DNA of 64,000 nucleotides from Pegoplata infirma (lineage: Eukaryota; Arthropoda; Insecta; Diptera; Anthomyiidae): positions 3,720,001 to 3,784,000 of the forward strand of contig OY992538.1 in the NCBI GenBank assembly GCA_963921195.1, read 5' to 3'. Shown here in pieces: positions 10,668 to 20,950 of this stretch. Position numbers and translations under genes: made by a program. The notes under the pieces are model-generated. The model was not told where the DNA came from. It saw only the letters and a program-made list of their open reading frames with translations, and did not search any database. Each line of letters opens with the position of its first letter. Position 1 is the stretch's first letter.

Positions 10668-11626
10668 ATAATGAATAGGGCAAGTACTTTCATGAAAATG
10701 CATATTTTTACTCAGCATTGTAAACATAACATAAATTAAATATCTATCCAAATCAAAGAATTTGCAATAAAATGGCATTGCTTTCTAGTTGCATATTTTT
10801 GCATATTTTGGTATAAATGCATATTTTTGCATATTTTGATATAAATTTGACTTTTTTTAAATTTCATCAATATTTTTTCAAAACTTCCTTAGGAAAATTC
10901 AAACCCTATCCCCTATTTCTTATAGAAAAATGTATTTATTTATCGAAATCATATTCTAATGCATTTTTTAAAGAAAATGGATTCTAGAAGCATAATTTTT
11001 AGATTCTGAAAAATTTTTCCTATTTCAAATGTTCCTATTCTGAGATATTTATGAATATCTCTTTACTCATCGTAAAGAAAAAAATGTTTTCAAATTTAAG
11101 ATTTTTTAACAGGAAAGTTGCATTTTTATTTTGATTAGAGTTAGGGTGGGGTCTTTTGACTTTAAGTTAATTTTTTGACTTGAAAATCGGTAAATTCCGA
11201 AAAAAGTAAAAAAAGTTATTTAAAACTAAATATTTTTTTTTTAGAATAAAGAACACAAAGTATTGAAAAATAACTTGTTTTAGAAAAATATTGTTTTTTA
11301 ATATATTTTTTTTCTTTTAGAAACTTTTTTACTTCAGAAATATTTAGTGACTTAAAGAAAAAACTTCTCAAGTAAAAAAATATTTTACTAACTAAAGATT
11401 GTTTCCACTTAATAAAACATTTTTAAGATTTGTCGGGGGTCTTAAAATATTTGACAAAGCTTTGCAAAGCCTAACTTATGTTGACAAATTATTTTTTTTA
11501 GTAACAACAATAATTTTAGATGCATATTTTTAAAGTTTTTAGTGCATATTTTGGATTTTTAGACGCATATTATAGGCACATATTTTCTTTTTTTAGATGC
11601 ATGAAAGTACTTGCCCTAATAATGAA
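10668..11626. mobile_element. hAT-type MITE, 8-bp target duplication
   Basis: Terminal inverted repeats TAGGGCAAGTACTTTCATG at 10676-10694 and 11600-11618 are perfect. They are flanked by the 8-bp direct duplication ATAATGAA (10668-10675 and 11619-11626). Tip sequence and duplication length fit the hAT superfamily. The 943-bp interior has no transposase. Subterminal copies of GCATATTTTTGCATATTTTG-like words, in opposite orientation at the two ends, look like transposase-binding repeats. Confidence 0.85.
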
Positions 11627-11665
11627 TGTTATTTTATACAAATACACATACACAAAAGCTTCATG

Positions 11666-11896
11666 TACACTCACATAACAAATCCGGTTGTCACAATCAT
11701 AAATATTCCAACCTCAGTTTGGAGGTTGTTGTAACCGGTCATGCGGTTGTCACAACCTCAGTACGGTTATGGGAACTGCAATACGGTTGTGATAACCAAA
11801 ATGTAGTTGTAAAAACCGAACTAGCGGCTGGAACAATCTCAAAAATGAGGTTGGAATATTTACGGTTGTGACAATTGTATTTGTTGTGTGAGTGTA
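11666..11896. mobile_element. Word-array MITE with GGTTGT/ACAACC words
   Basis: TA-flanked element at 11668-11894 with inverted ends CACTCACATAACAAAT and its diverged mirror ending GTTGTGTGAGTG. The interior repeats CGGTTGTCACAACC-like self-complementary words in both directions. Inverted similarity extends about 50 bp from each end (ATATTCCAACCTCA and its mirror). TA duplication fits the Tc1/mariner style. No coding capacity. Confidence 0.75.
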
Positions 11897-11941
11897 AATA
11901 ATAATAAAAAAAGAAGAAATGTTAAAAGAAATTAATTACAG

Positions 11942-12192
11942 TACACACAGAAAACAAATTTGCCAATATCCAACTGAAATTCAGTTGATGCAACAAAAAT
12001 TCGGTTGATGCATTTGTGTTAAGGTTAAAACAACTAAATATTGGTAGTTACAACTAAATTTTGTTAATACAACTGTCTTTTAATGGAAACAACTAAAAAA
12101 ATCGTATGCCTCAGCGAAATTTAGTAGCACCAACCGAATTTTGAGTTGATACAACTGAAATATTCAGTTGGAAATTTATTTTTCTCTGTGTA
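11942..12192. mobile_element. Word-array MITE with CAACTGAA/TTCAGTTG words
   Basis: TA-flanked element at 11944-12190 with ends CACACAGAAAACAAATTT and the mirror of CACAGAGAAAAATAAATTT. The interior repeats CAACTGAAATTCAGTTG and related CAACTAAATTTTGTTG words. It lies 46 bp from the previous MITE and has the same plan but an unrelated internal word. Confidence 0.7.
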
Positions 12193-12240
12193 GTTACGTT
12201 AAATTGTTACAATTGATATCCATATAATTTTTGTATACAT

Positions 12241-13046
12241 CCCAGCAGAAATTTTGCTGAACGTTCAGCAGCTTTTGGAAGGGGAACTTGAGTAAAGGAG
12301 CGCATCCAGTTGCGCTGAATTCATGCATGATTCCCTAAGGCGATGTCCCACTTTAGAGCGCTAGTTGGATACACAGAAACAGCGCTCTTTAGATGCACTG
12401 AAATCACGTGTCTTTAGAGCGCTGATTTAAGCAGAATAAAGATGCTGTAAATTCATGTATCTTTTTAGCGCTGATTTAAGCAGATTCAAGATGCAGTGAA
12501 TTCATGTATCTTTGTAGAGCTGATTTAAGCAGAATAAAGATGCTGTAAATTCAAAGTTGAAATCAAATAACTAAAATTTAAAAAAATATAACAAAAAATT
12601 CATTCGATTTACTTTACAAAACTTTATTTATGTGAAACAAAATGAAAAAAAAAAAATCGGAAGTGAACATCAAAAAAATATCGGAAGTTTTCATTTTCAC
12701 ATTTTTTATGGGATTTTTTTTGGGAACAGCGGTCAAAGATGCTATGATTGAAGCGCTCTTTGCAGCGCTGATTAATGCGCAATAATGATGCAGTCAAATC
12801 ATGTGTCATTGTCTAAAACTCATGTTTTTTTATTCAAAAAGTGTTAAAAATATTAAAAAGGAAAGCAAGTGTGAAATTTTATCAAAAAATAATTAGACAT
12901 TATAAGTTTTAAATAAAAAATCTTAAAAAAAAATTAAAATTTTTTCCCCTTCCTTTTACTGCATCCCTAAGAGCGCTCTTTGGATGCGCTACGGTATGCT
13001 ATAAACAGATGCTGTGTCGCCAAAATCTCGATTTATTTCTGCTGGG
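12241..13046. mobile_element. TIR element CCCAGCAGAAAT with tandem repeats
   Basis: Perfect 12-bp inverted ends CCCAGCAGAAAT (12241-12252) and ATTTCTGCTGGG (13035-13046). The left half holds tandem units of roughly 50-60 bp, each with GCGCTGATTTAAGCAGA followed by AGATGC..GTAAATTCATG (from about 12400 to 12555). Diverged AGCGCTCTTT words recur to the right end. No transposase and no clear target duplication beyond AT. Confidence 0.65.
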
Positions 13047-13063
13047 ATATAACATTTAAGGTG

Positions 13064-13439
13064 TGTTTACATCATACCACTGATTGTGGGTAGTTTTGTT
13101 TTCGATGATATATTTAAAAAGTTAAATTCCATTGTAGCACAATTTTAGGCATTTGGTTAAAATAAGTATGATCCATAAATTAAAATACAATATCATTTAT
13201 AATTTTCTTTAAATAGCTCGAATTAAATTTAATTATTTATCATATTTGTTTTAATTAAAAAAAAATTGAGTTTAACTCGCTTTATAAACAACAACCATAT
13301 TTTTACAAAATACCAAAAATTATGCTGCAAAAAATCTTACTTCTTTGGAAATATCATCGAAAATAAAACTACTTATGCTGCGTTTACACTATATCCGTCA
13401 AACGTAACTTTAGTAGTATGATGTAAACATACATTAAAT
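13064..13439. mobile_element. Palindromic MITE, TGTTTACATCATAC ends
   Basis: The left end TGTTTACATCATACCACT mirrors AGTAGTATGATGTAAACA at 13422-13439. A second mirrored block (GTAGTTTTGTTTTCGATGAT and its complement near 13345-13375) lies inside. About 376 bp, non-coding. Confidence 0.6.
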
Positions 13440-14207
13440 TAGATCTCACAATTATATTGAACGATCGAAGTCAGATTGCAAAATGCTTATCCTCATGATC
13501 TAAGTCCTACCTTACGAACTTGTTGCTGCAAAGATATTTTTACCATGATTTTTAAAGGGGAAATATCAATCCACCCAACCCACAGTGTTTTCAAAATTCG
13601 CTATAACCCCATTGAAAACTTTCTGTACTTGTTCGCCTTTTGTTTAAATGAATGAAAAGAAAAACCTTTATGAGTATAATTAAATTTGTAACGCAAATTG
13701 ATAACAATAAGGTAATTTCCTTGTAACAAATTGAAATAAATATAGTAGTATTTATTTTCCTCTTTTCTCGTTTTTTTTTGAGATGTTGAACAACAAGAGT
13801 TGAGGAAATTAAGGGATATCTATATCCTGTTTAACAATACCTTTCAATATTACAATATACTATGACGGTATATGTGCAAAAGGTATGTACATTAGAGCGG
13901 CATCTTTTTTTAATCTGAATATTTCCAAGTTTCCGGGCAAATCTTCATTTTACTATTTATTCAGGAATTTTTTTTTTTTTAATCTCAAAAACTTTTTTCC
14001 TATATCCTTTCATAAAGCTTAAGAAGATCATTCATTTAAATCTGATTTTTTTAATCCATGGCGCTCTCGATCAAATTTTTGGAAAATTAAAACTTTGATC
14101 AAAATAACTGCACGAGATAAAATAGTGTGATTTGGCTTCAATAATTTTTTAATTAAAGTCTGTTTCGATCTTTATGAAAAAAGTGTCTTCATATTTATTC
14201 GCATTTT
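13440..14207. other. AT-rich stretch, no gene seen
   Basis: No coding region or repeat edge that I can support. It contains T runs near 13970 and ordinary AT-rich sequence. Confidence 0.5.
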
Positions 14208-14910
14208 TATACCCTCCAACTACAGTATGAGGGTATACTCACTTTGTCATTCCGTGTGTAACGCATCAAAATATCGGTCTAGGACCCCATAAAGTATATA
14301 TATTTATGATCAGTGATCGATTCTAAGACATTCTAGCGATGTCCGTCCGTCCGTCCGTCTGTCCGTCTGTAGTTAACACGATGCAGTCCAAAATAAAAGA
14401 GCTAGACTCTCGACATTTGGCACGAATATGTCTAATGTTCCTAGGCAGGTTAAGTTCGTAAAGGAGCAAAATCGGTCCAGGGGGAAAAAAGTTCCCCCTT
14501 GAGGAACTAAACCAACCTCTGCAAAATACCATATTTTTACATGATTTTCTTTGTTTTTGTTTAACAAATGCACCATTTTTATGCTACAAGAAGTTCAAAG
14601 TCCTGAATTTGGACCCAGAGAATTAAAAAATTTCGTTTTTTCGGTCCGCCCCCCCCCCCCCTTTTATGGGCGAGGAATATTTTTTTTTTTTTAATTATGA
14701 TAAACTTGTATTTTTTAGAGCAAAAAGTATACGAATGAATTCTTAAATTCATATTCGAAAAGAAATGACCCCCCCCCCCCCCAATTACCACTACCGACCC
14801 CCCCCCCCCAAAAAAAAATAAAACGCCCCTGCATTTTTTTTTTTTTTTATTTATTTGCATGTTGGAGGGTATAACAGATTCGGCACGGCCGAATTTAACA
14901 CTCTTGTTTT
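14208..14910 (+). mobile_element. mini-me/DINE-like element with C runs
   Basis: Starts TATACCCTCCAACTACAGTA. It keeps the CATTCCGTGTGTAACGCATC and GATCAGTGATCGATTC regions, a GTCC/GTCT microsatellite at about 14341-14370, and ends with hairpin TTCGGCACGGCCGAA then CACTCTTGTTTT. The interior differs from the 57573 copy and holds three poly-C runs (14648-14661, 14769-14782, 14799-14809). Several small open frames are by-products of this repeat. Confidence 0.75.
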
Positions 14911-15297
14911 TTTTAATATTTTCAACGTAGTAATAAACCACCATTTTTGGAACGTTTTTTTTTTTAAGAAAAACAACACTTAGGCAATGCTGCCTATCAA
15001 TTACTAATGTAACCGTGATGTTTCTTTCGGAAAGGGGATAGAAAAGAGATGAAAGATTTTGAAAGATAGAAGGGCTTTAGTATGGCAACACTGTAATTGC
15101 GCGTGTTAATAATTTTGAATACATTTGTTGCATCGCCATCTGTTATCGATCTGGCGAATTATTTTTGAAGCTGTGTTTAATAGCCATTATTTTATTATTT
15201 TTCTTCGTTGACGTTTTAGTGCTATTTATCAACGAAGGAGGGTGCTGCGATAAATATTAGTTATAAATAGAAACTAATAAATATCTGAAAAAATGTT
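14911..15297. other. Unassigned stretch, no gene seen
   Basis: Moderately less AT-rich. No coding region found. GGTGCTGCGATAAATATT near 15241 is partly echoed in reverse just beyond the tRNA-like unit (GCACCCACAAATATTGTATCGC), suggesting that unit sits in a small inverted structure. Confidence 0.4.
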
Positions 15298-15300
15298 GTT

Positions 15301-15375
15301 CTGCCTGAGCCGGGAATCGAACCCAGGCTTGCTGGCTAGTAGTTCAACACGCTAACCACTAAACCACAGCACCCA
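15301..15375 (-). tRNA. tRNA-like sequence, probably pseudogene or SINE head
   Basis: On the minus strand it begins GGGTGCTGTGGTTTAGTGG, an A-box-like D arm, and has a perfect T arm with B box GGGTTCGATTCCC. An anticodon-like stem TGTTG..CAGCA encloses a 10-nt loop rather than 7. The 5' GGGTGCT does not pair with the 3' CAGGCAG, so there is no proper acceptor stem. I judge it a tRNA-derived repeat or dead gene rather than a working tRNA. Confidence 0.5.
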
Positions 15376-15654
15376 CAAATATTGTATCGCAAGATATTTT
15401 TTTATCAAAATTAATGAATGTAATGATCGTCGGGCGCCACTGGTTAATTTTATCCGATTGGCCCCAAATTTGTATAAAACAAGTTTTAGACCTAGTAGAA
15501 TAAAAAAATTTCCAGACATTTAGAATCAGAAGAAAAAAATGTTGCCCTCACAAAAAAAATGTCAGCCTAATATTCATATATTTATATATGATACAAAAGT
15601 ATGGTCAGTAAAATTTTGAGACATAATGCAGGCGTAGTAATTATTTATTTATAT

Positions 15655-16390
15655 ACTAGCTGTTTTGCACCCGGCTTTGCCCGGGTTGAAAAAAATGTTA
15701 TATAATGAATAGGTTTTTTATCACCAGAATAATATTATTTTTAATGTATTTCATATTTATTATGTCTAAACATTAAATCATGAATGAATTATATTTGGTT
15801 ACATTGTGTATTATTTCAAACTTTGAAATAATACATTATTTGTAATTGGAGGCATAATGCATTAAACTAACATTAAAAATAAATATTTGATAAAAAAATG
15901 CATAAGCTTAAACTAGAGATGGGCTCACGACAGGAATTTTCTAATGACACACACTCATATTTAATCTACTTACAATCACGTGAGTAAATTTAATACAAAA
16001 TTACTTTTTCACTACTCGTAAAATCTTATGCATTATTTTCCGGTATGCTATATTTTATACCTTACTCGTATGTTTTGCTATAAATTTGATCAATTATTTT
16101 ATACCTTACTGGTATTCTTTGTCATAATGTGGATGCATTACTTTGAGTCTCATCCCCTGTTGAAATCATCAATGCTACAATGTATAAAATAAGCAATCCT
16201 ATACCTAATTTAAACCTTAAGCATTATTGCACACCCCAAAATGTATGAGGTAACCTTTTATTACTTATATTTTTGGTTTTTACTGGGGTACTGAAAAAAA
16301 ATATTTTTTTTTTGCTGAATGCATACACATAGCCACCGTTTTGAAACATGAATTAAATTTATGATTTTACACATGTATTGCCATATAAAT
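15655..16390 (-). mobile_element. Helitron-like 3' terminus
   Basis: On the minus strand the element ends CTAG followed by T (15659-15655), preceded by a GC-rich hairpin CCCGG-GCAAAG-CCGGG at about 15670-15686. Helitrons end in CTRR after such a hairpin and insert between A and T. Only this end is clear; the 5' end and the right boundary are unknown. Inside, near 15914, there is a TAGAGATGGGCTCAC tip resembling the hAT-type element at 20959. Confidence 0.5.
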
Positions 16391-16953
16391 ATATGTGTAT
16401 TAGGGTGGGTCAAAATTTTTCGACCAAAAGGCTTATCGTGATTCTTATTCTATGGGTCATTATGAGCAAATTTGCCAAAGAAACCATAGCTCTAAAGTTA
16501 ATTTCGAGCCCCCGGATTTTTCAAAATAGGTATTTTTTCTATACATGTTCAAGAATAGAGGCAAAAAATTCTATTTCCTTTTAATCAAATGTGTATGTGT
16601 GGGTTTTTTGGGTCGCGGAATTCATTTTTGACATTCATTTTTATTTTTGAGTGCCGCTAGAGGGCGCTTTCGTAAATTTTTTTGGGAAAATATACGATAT
16701 TGTTGTGGAAATAGACGAATTTTTGACTTTGTAGAGAATATATTTAAAATACATACTCGAATTATAAATTGTTAAATCATATTCCATACATTTTGTTCCT
16801 TTTTCTAGCTTTTCTAAAAATAAAATCGATAGATTTCCAGCTAAGACCTAAATCACATTTTTAACAGCTTTTGAAGGAATAAAACCTAAAAATCTAGCTG
16901 GAAAGTCTTATATTAATATTTATAAATTAATTAATTAATATTTAATTTTAAAC

Positions 16954-17598
16954 ATGGATCCATTGCCGTCAACAATCCAAGCCGCACCAACATCAATAAG
17001 TACCGAAAGTAGTTTGAAACATATGCCTTCTCACGATGTTCCTGCTTTTGGTACACAGAAAAAATTTGAAACGAATTTCAATCAACAAAAACGCGGATTC
17101 AATCAGTTTTTTGATTGAAATTCCTCCAATCAACAAAAATTGTTATACCAATCATCAAATTGTAGGTGATTGATTGAAAATTTTTTCAATCAAAAATTTT
17201 TTCGATTTTGATCAAATATTTGATCAAATTTTTATTTATAGTCAATTAAAATAATGATTGATTCAACAAATGAATTGTAAGCTTATGACAAAATTATCAA
17301 AAAATTTATCTGTTTTGCTTTCCAAGATGTTGCCAACAATAAAAAAGTAAATCCCGATTATTTTGTATATTTTTGAATTAATCTATTCAAATAAATTAAA
17401 GCGAAAACAAAAATCTTGTATGTTGAAAATTTGTAATTCGACAGTTAAAGAAAATAACAAAAATGGTTATCAAAACATTGATTGATTCATTTACATTTTG
17501 TTGATCAATAAATTTAATTGAACATGTTTAGCCAATAATTTTTTGTGTGTATGTTATCTGATTTGACTGGTCTCAATCTGCCAACTAAACAGGATATT
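16954..17598 (+). pseudogene. Start of unnamed transposon protein, split by MITE
   Basis: The reading begins with an ATG at 16954 (MDPLPSTIQAA...) and is open to the GGT codon at 17050-17052, where a TA-flanked MITE (17054-17549) is inserted. After it, the same frame resumes with MLSDLTGLNLPTKQDIL. Removing the MITE and one TA keeps the phase exactly, so the insertion hit a coding exon of the carrier element. The frame then runs into a second inserted element at about 17599. I do not recognise a named domain. Joined order and position inside the TIR element suggest the N-terminal part of its own transposase or accessory protein. Confidence 0.55.
17052..17551. mobile_element. Word-array MITE with GATTGAAA/TTTCAATC words
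   Basis: TA-flanked element at 17054-17549 with ends CACAGAAAAAAT and ATTTTTTGTGTG. The interior repeats AATCAACAAAA, GATTGAAATT and TTCAATC words in both directions. It disrupts the open frame that starts at 16954, inserting at a TA in GGTATG. Confidence 0.75.
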
Positions 17599-18123
17599 TT
17601 AAAGGCTCCCATACATTTCAAACAAATTGGATGACTTGTTGGATGACCAATGTAATTTTTCTCGTGTATGGGGCTATCGGATGGTCGGATGGCTGGTCGG
17701 ATGAAAAAACAAAAATAATTTTTCTTCTGCATTTTTTTAACTTGAACTCTTATAACAAAAAGGTTTGATTTTTCGATGGTCGGATGAAAAGTTGGATGAC
17801 ATGTCGGATGGTGTATTGATTTGTCATCAGACCGTTGTACGAGCAGAAACGTTTTATTTCATTATTTGTTATTGTTCTTCACAAAATTATGTTTTTGTAT
17901 AAAGCAATGATATTAAAAAGTAAATTTTAACCTAAATATATTAAAAAAACATAAAAAAAATCTAAAAATAAGAAAATATTCATGTTACTCCTTCAAGAAT
18001 TTTAAAAAAATGAGCGGTCATCCAACATGTGTATAAATTTGTCGGATAAGTGTATTTTGAAAATATTTTTTGGTCAACTAACAAGTCATCCAACATGTAT
18101 TTTGTCTCTGGGCGGCTTTAGAT
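17599..18123. mobile_element. Inverted-repeat element with GGATG/CATCC words
   Basis: The left end AAAGGCTCCCATACATTTC and the right end (mirror of AAAGCCGCCCAGAGACA) are inverted, and both are followed inward by TTGGATGACTTGTT. The interior repeats GTCGGATG and CATCCAAC words in both orientations. The flanks read TTA on both sides (left TTAA, right TTAG), suggesting a 3-4 bp target duplication. It interrupts the transposon coding sequence: DIL before it and DAIF after it make a plausible continuous reading. Confidence 0.55.
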
Positions 18124-18465
18124 GCTATTTTTTCTTGGCCGAACGTGCTAAAATGCAAAGTAAAATGTTTTCATATAAGACATTTACTCCTCAAGTGACA
18201 GACAAATTGATTGAAATGTGGAGCAAACTTAATATTGGAATTATATGCAAACGAAATATTGTTAGAAAATTGAATAGCTTGCTTGACAAATACTACACTG
18301 AAGATAAATGCAAAGCAAAAGGTTCCAGTCTCACATCTTTCCTACGATTCATAAAAGAATTATTTTACATTGGGAAATGTAAATGTAAACGTTTTATTGG
18401 CAATGTTGTTCAAAGATGAAAAAAAAATACGCGACTTAACTCTACAAAAAAAAAATTACACTACC
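18122..18465 (+). pseudogene. Unnamed transposon protein, second part
   Basis: From about 18136 the frame reads LAERAKMQSKMFSYKTFTP, then VTDKLIEMWSKLNIGIICKR, VRKLNSLLDKYY and FLRFIKELFYIGKCKC. The pattern of an aromatic LIEMW block, a basic helix, a DKYY stretch and a Cys-Lys-Cys near an LF helix resembles the N-terminal half of uncharacterised transposon-like proteins I recall from aphids and Hydra (memory, not searched). The frame stops at 18416-18418. One base over, it continues with LFKDEKKIRDLTLQ, so a frameshift is present. The upstream end is shifted by about one base at the junction with the inserted element. It is non-functional here. Confidence 0.55.
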
Positions 18466-18981
18466 GTAACCATGTGGAAGATCCAATGTTAGTAAGAGTT
18501 TATAAAAAACTTATCATAAACTTCAATTGCACAGATTTTACGAATTTGTCTTAAATTCGATATAGGTCGTGAATGGATAACACACCCCCCCCCCCCATAG
18601 TTTTTAACGCTTATGAGAAAGTCAAATATTCGTCAATTTCCACAAAAAATTTCGTAAATTTACCCAAAAAATAACGATAAAATTAAAAAATGTACGAAAG
18701 CGCCCTCTGGTGGTACTCAAAAATAAAAATAGATGTCAAAAATGGATTCCTCGATCCAAAAACCCCCACATACACATTTGGCTACAGGAAATAGCTTTTT
18801 TTTACCTCTATTCTGGAGTATTTGGAAAAAAACCTATTTTGAAAAATCCGGGGGCTCGAAAATCATTTTAGAGCTATGGTTTCTTTGGCAAAGTATCTTC
18901 AAATGACACGTAGAATAAGAATCTCGATGAGCCCCTTTACATTTTTTCGGCCCCTACAATTTGACCCACCCTAATGTGTAT

Positions 18982-19194
18982 GTATGTTGCTCTTATTAAA
19001 CGCCAACAAGTATTAACACTCTCATGAGTATAACTAACAGAAAACGAAAACAATTGTTACCAATTTCATTAACATACAAAAGAACACGCTTTCACATGAG
19101 TTATTTTACCCAGCATGCAAAACTGTGACAATTATATTTTCCCGTGTAAAAAAAAAAAATATATATATATCACATCATATCTCCTTTCTTTCCA
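18982..19194. other. AT-rich spacer
   Basis: Contains an A run and (AT) repeat at about 19149-19170. No feature supported. Confidence 0.4.
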
Positions 19195-19974
19195 TGTGTG
19201 TAAATTGGTCTACACATATAAGAAAGATATGTATTGATTTTTTCAACAATATCTAATTTTTTTTGCTATTTTTTGAAAATTTTTTGAGTTTATCGATTTT
19301 TTCTGCTATAGTTCGTTTAACAACCTTTATACTTATGAACGTATTTTTAAAGAAAATTTAATTCTGAATGAGCATTATCCTGAAAAAATCAGATAAGAAT
19401 TGACAGAGGTGTGATAACTTTTCTAAAAAAGAAAATTAAGATTTTGCAGGAAATCGCCGTTCAGATAACCCAGGCAAAAAATATAAATTTATCATAAGCG
19501 GTCATGTACAATATTTTTAAATGGTTTTTGCGCGCTGAATCCGAATCTGGCCTTTAAATTTCTCTATCGCATCAGGTTTTTGAGATATTCAATATAAATT
19601 GATTTATCAAAAACTTAATAAGATAGCGCAATTTCAAGGTCAAATTCGAATTCAAGGGGCCAAAAACCTTTAAAATAATGATACGCGACCTGTCAGTATG
19701 TTCGTTTATTTTTTTTTTTTTTTTTTTTTGCCTTTTATTTTTTATCACAACTCTGTCAATTGTTATTCGTTTTTTTTTTTTCGGCATAGAGCTCATCGTA
19801 TTCACAATTAAATTTTCTTTAAGAAAACGTTTATAAATATAAATATTGTTGAACGAACTATATCAGACAAAAATCGATAAACTCAAAAAATTTTCAAAAA
19901 ATAACAAAAAAAATTAGATATTGTTGAAAAAATCAATACATATCTTTCTTATATGTATGGACCAATTCACACAT
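19195..19974. mobile_element. 780-bp palindromic element
   Basis: TGTGTGTAAATTGGTCTACA at the left end mirrors the CCAATTCACACA right end. The arms continue for about 130 bp (AAGAAAGATATGTATTGATT, then TTTTTCAACAATATCTAATT, then GAGTTTATCGATTTTT) and are mirrored at about 19850-19960. The centre has T runs at about 19709-19730 and 19770-19780. No transposase and no clear duplication. Confidence 0.65.
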
Positions 19975-20305
19975 AAAAAGCCCTATCCTTCTTCTATCCA
20001 AAATAGTTAAAAAATTTAAAATCGGTGGAAAACTTTTTAAGTTACACGTGGTTGAGTGAGAAAATTTCCAAAACAACGGTTTTTGACAATAACTTTAAAA
20101 TTTGAGGGTGTCTAGCAAGTTTGATGGGCATTTTTGTGATCTTTTCGACGAGACCTACAACCTTAACTACCTCTTTTCAAAAGTATATTCGATTTTGTGT
20201 TTTTTGTAGTGTTATTTTTGATTTATTCTTTCTGTTTATTTACAACTCATTTTTAATAAATTCAACCTAAGCGAGAACTGGTTACAATGACTGTCGTCTC
20301 GTTGT
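19975..20305. other. Unassigned stretch
   Basis: No coding region or repeat boundary that I can support. Confidence 0.4.
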
Positions 20306-20385
20306 AGCGAAAAACCAAGGGTTCTGGTGGCAATCGAACCCACGACCCCCACGTTGAAAGGCTAGCACGCTACCAACTAACCTAT
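20306..20385 (-). tRNA. tRNA-like sequence (SINE-like)
   Basis: The minus strand has GTTAGTTGGTAGCGTGCTAG (A-box-like) and a T-arm-like GTGGGTTCGATTGCC followed by ACCAGAACCCTT. The same B-box region and following CCAGARCC recur in the unit at 30218-30295. The acceptor stem is not convincing. Probably a tRNA-derived dispersed repeat. Confidence 0.45.
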
Positions 20386-20601
20386 ATGTTCAATATGTCT
20401 GATCATGACATATATGATCAGACATTTTCAGATATGTTCATATATGTACAATTGTCAGATAGACTCAATTTACGGATCAAAAAATATCTGAAGCAGATAT
20501 GAATATATATGGAGTAGATCTGATTAGATCCATTTATATATGATCCATATATATTTTTATCAAAGGAGATATGCTTTGATATAATTATTTTTATACACGG
20601 G
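20386..20601. repeat. ATATGATCAGAT word array with CCCGTGT tip
   Basis: The interior repeats ATGATCAGACAT, CAGATATG and GATCTGATTAGATC words in both orientations. The right end ATTTTTATACACGGG is a variant of the ACTTTTTTACTCGGG tip at 63370-63384, and the internal words resemble those of 61931-62980. The left tip is absent, apparently replaced by the tRNA-like unit. Confidence 0.5.
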
Positions 20602-20950
20602 TTACAATTTAAAAAAGCTTTAAATTCAACTGACGCCCAATAGTATTCACGATGGTGCAGATAGGGGCAGATTATTTTGAGCTTTTGCAAATGCATAAAC
20701 ATTTACTATGTTTTTTTTTCTCAAAATATGTTTGTCGTTATTAGATTTTTTTTTTGAAAGTTTGCTTTCTGAAACTTTATATATTTTTTAAGTATTTAAT
20801 ACAATTTTTGTCAAAATGTGTGCTGGGTAATATAATAGAGTTACCAAAATATTTATACAATATTTTGTAAAATAAAAATTTCTGACTTATCCTATAGATA
20901 AATTTAAGATTCTGAGACATTTTTTCTAGAAAAACTTTGATAGATTATTC
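20602..20950. other. AT-rich stretch, no gene seen
   Basis: No coding region or repeat edge supported. Confidence 0.4.

Larger units (their letters stand above)
16393..18981 (+). mobile_element. TAGGGTGGGTC element, 8-bp target duplication
   Basis: The element at 16401-18973 has 14-bp inverted ends TAGGGTGGGTCAAA and is flanked by the direct duplication ATGTGTAT (16393-16400, 18974-18981). Inverted arms run about 16401-16700 and 18650-18973. For example, CCAAAGAAACCATAGCTCTA at 16477-16496 mirrors 18875-18894, and the GAGGGCGCTTTCGTA motif is near both inner edges. Between the arms are pieces of one coding sequence, split by two further insertions. The 8-bp duplication with TAGGG tips is hAT-like. 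A related tip, TAGGGCGGGTC, bounds 29452-30994. Confidence 0.85.

Noticed and set aside
15301..15375. Functional tRNA gene
   Set aside because: No acceptor stem pairing and an oversized anticodon loop.
15905..16150. Complete hAT-type MITE starting TAGAGATGGGCTCAC
   Set aside because: The right side (GAGTCTCATCCCC) is only loosely inverted and no 8-bp duplication was found, so it was kept only as a note.
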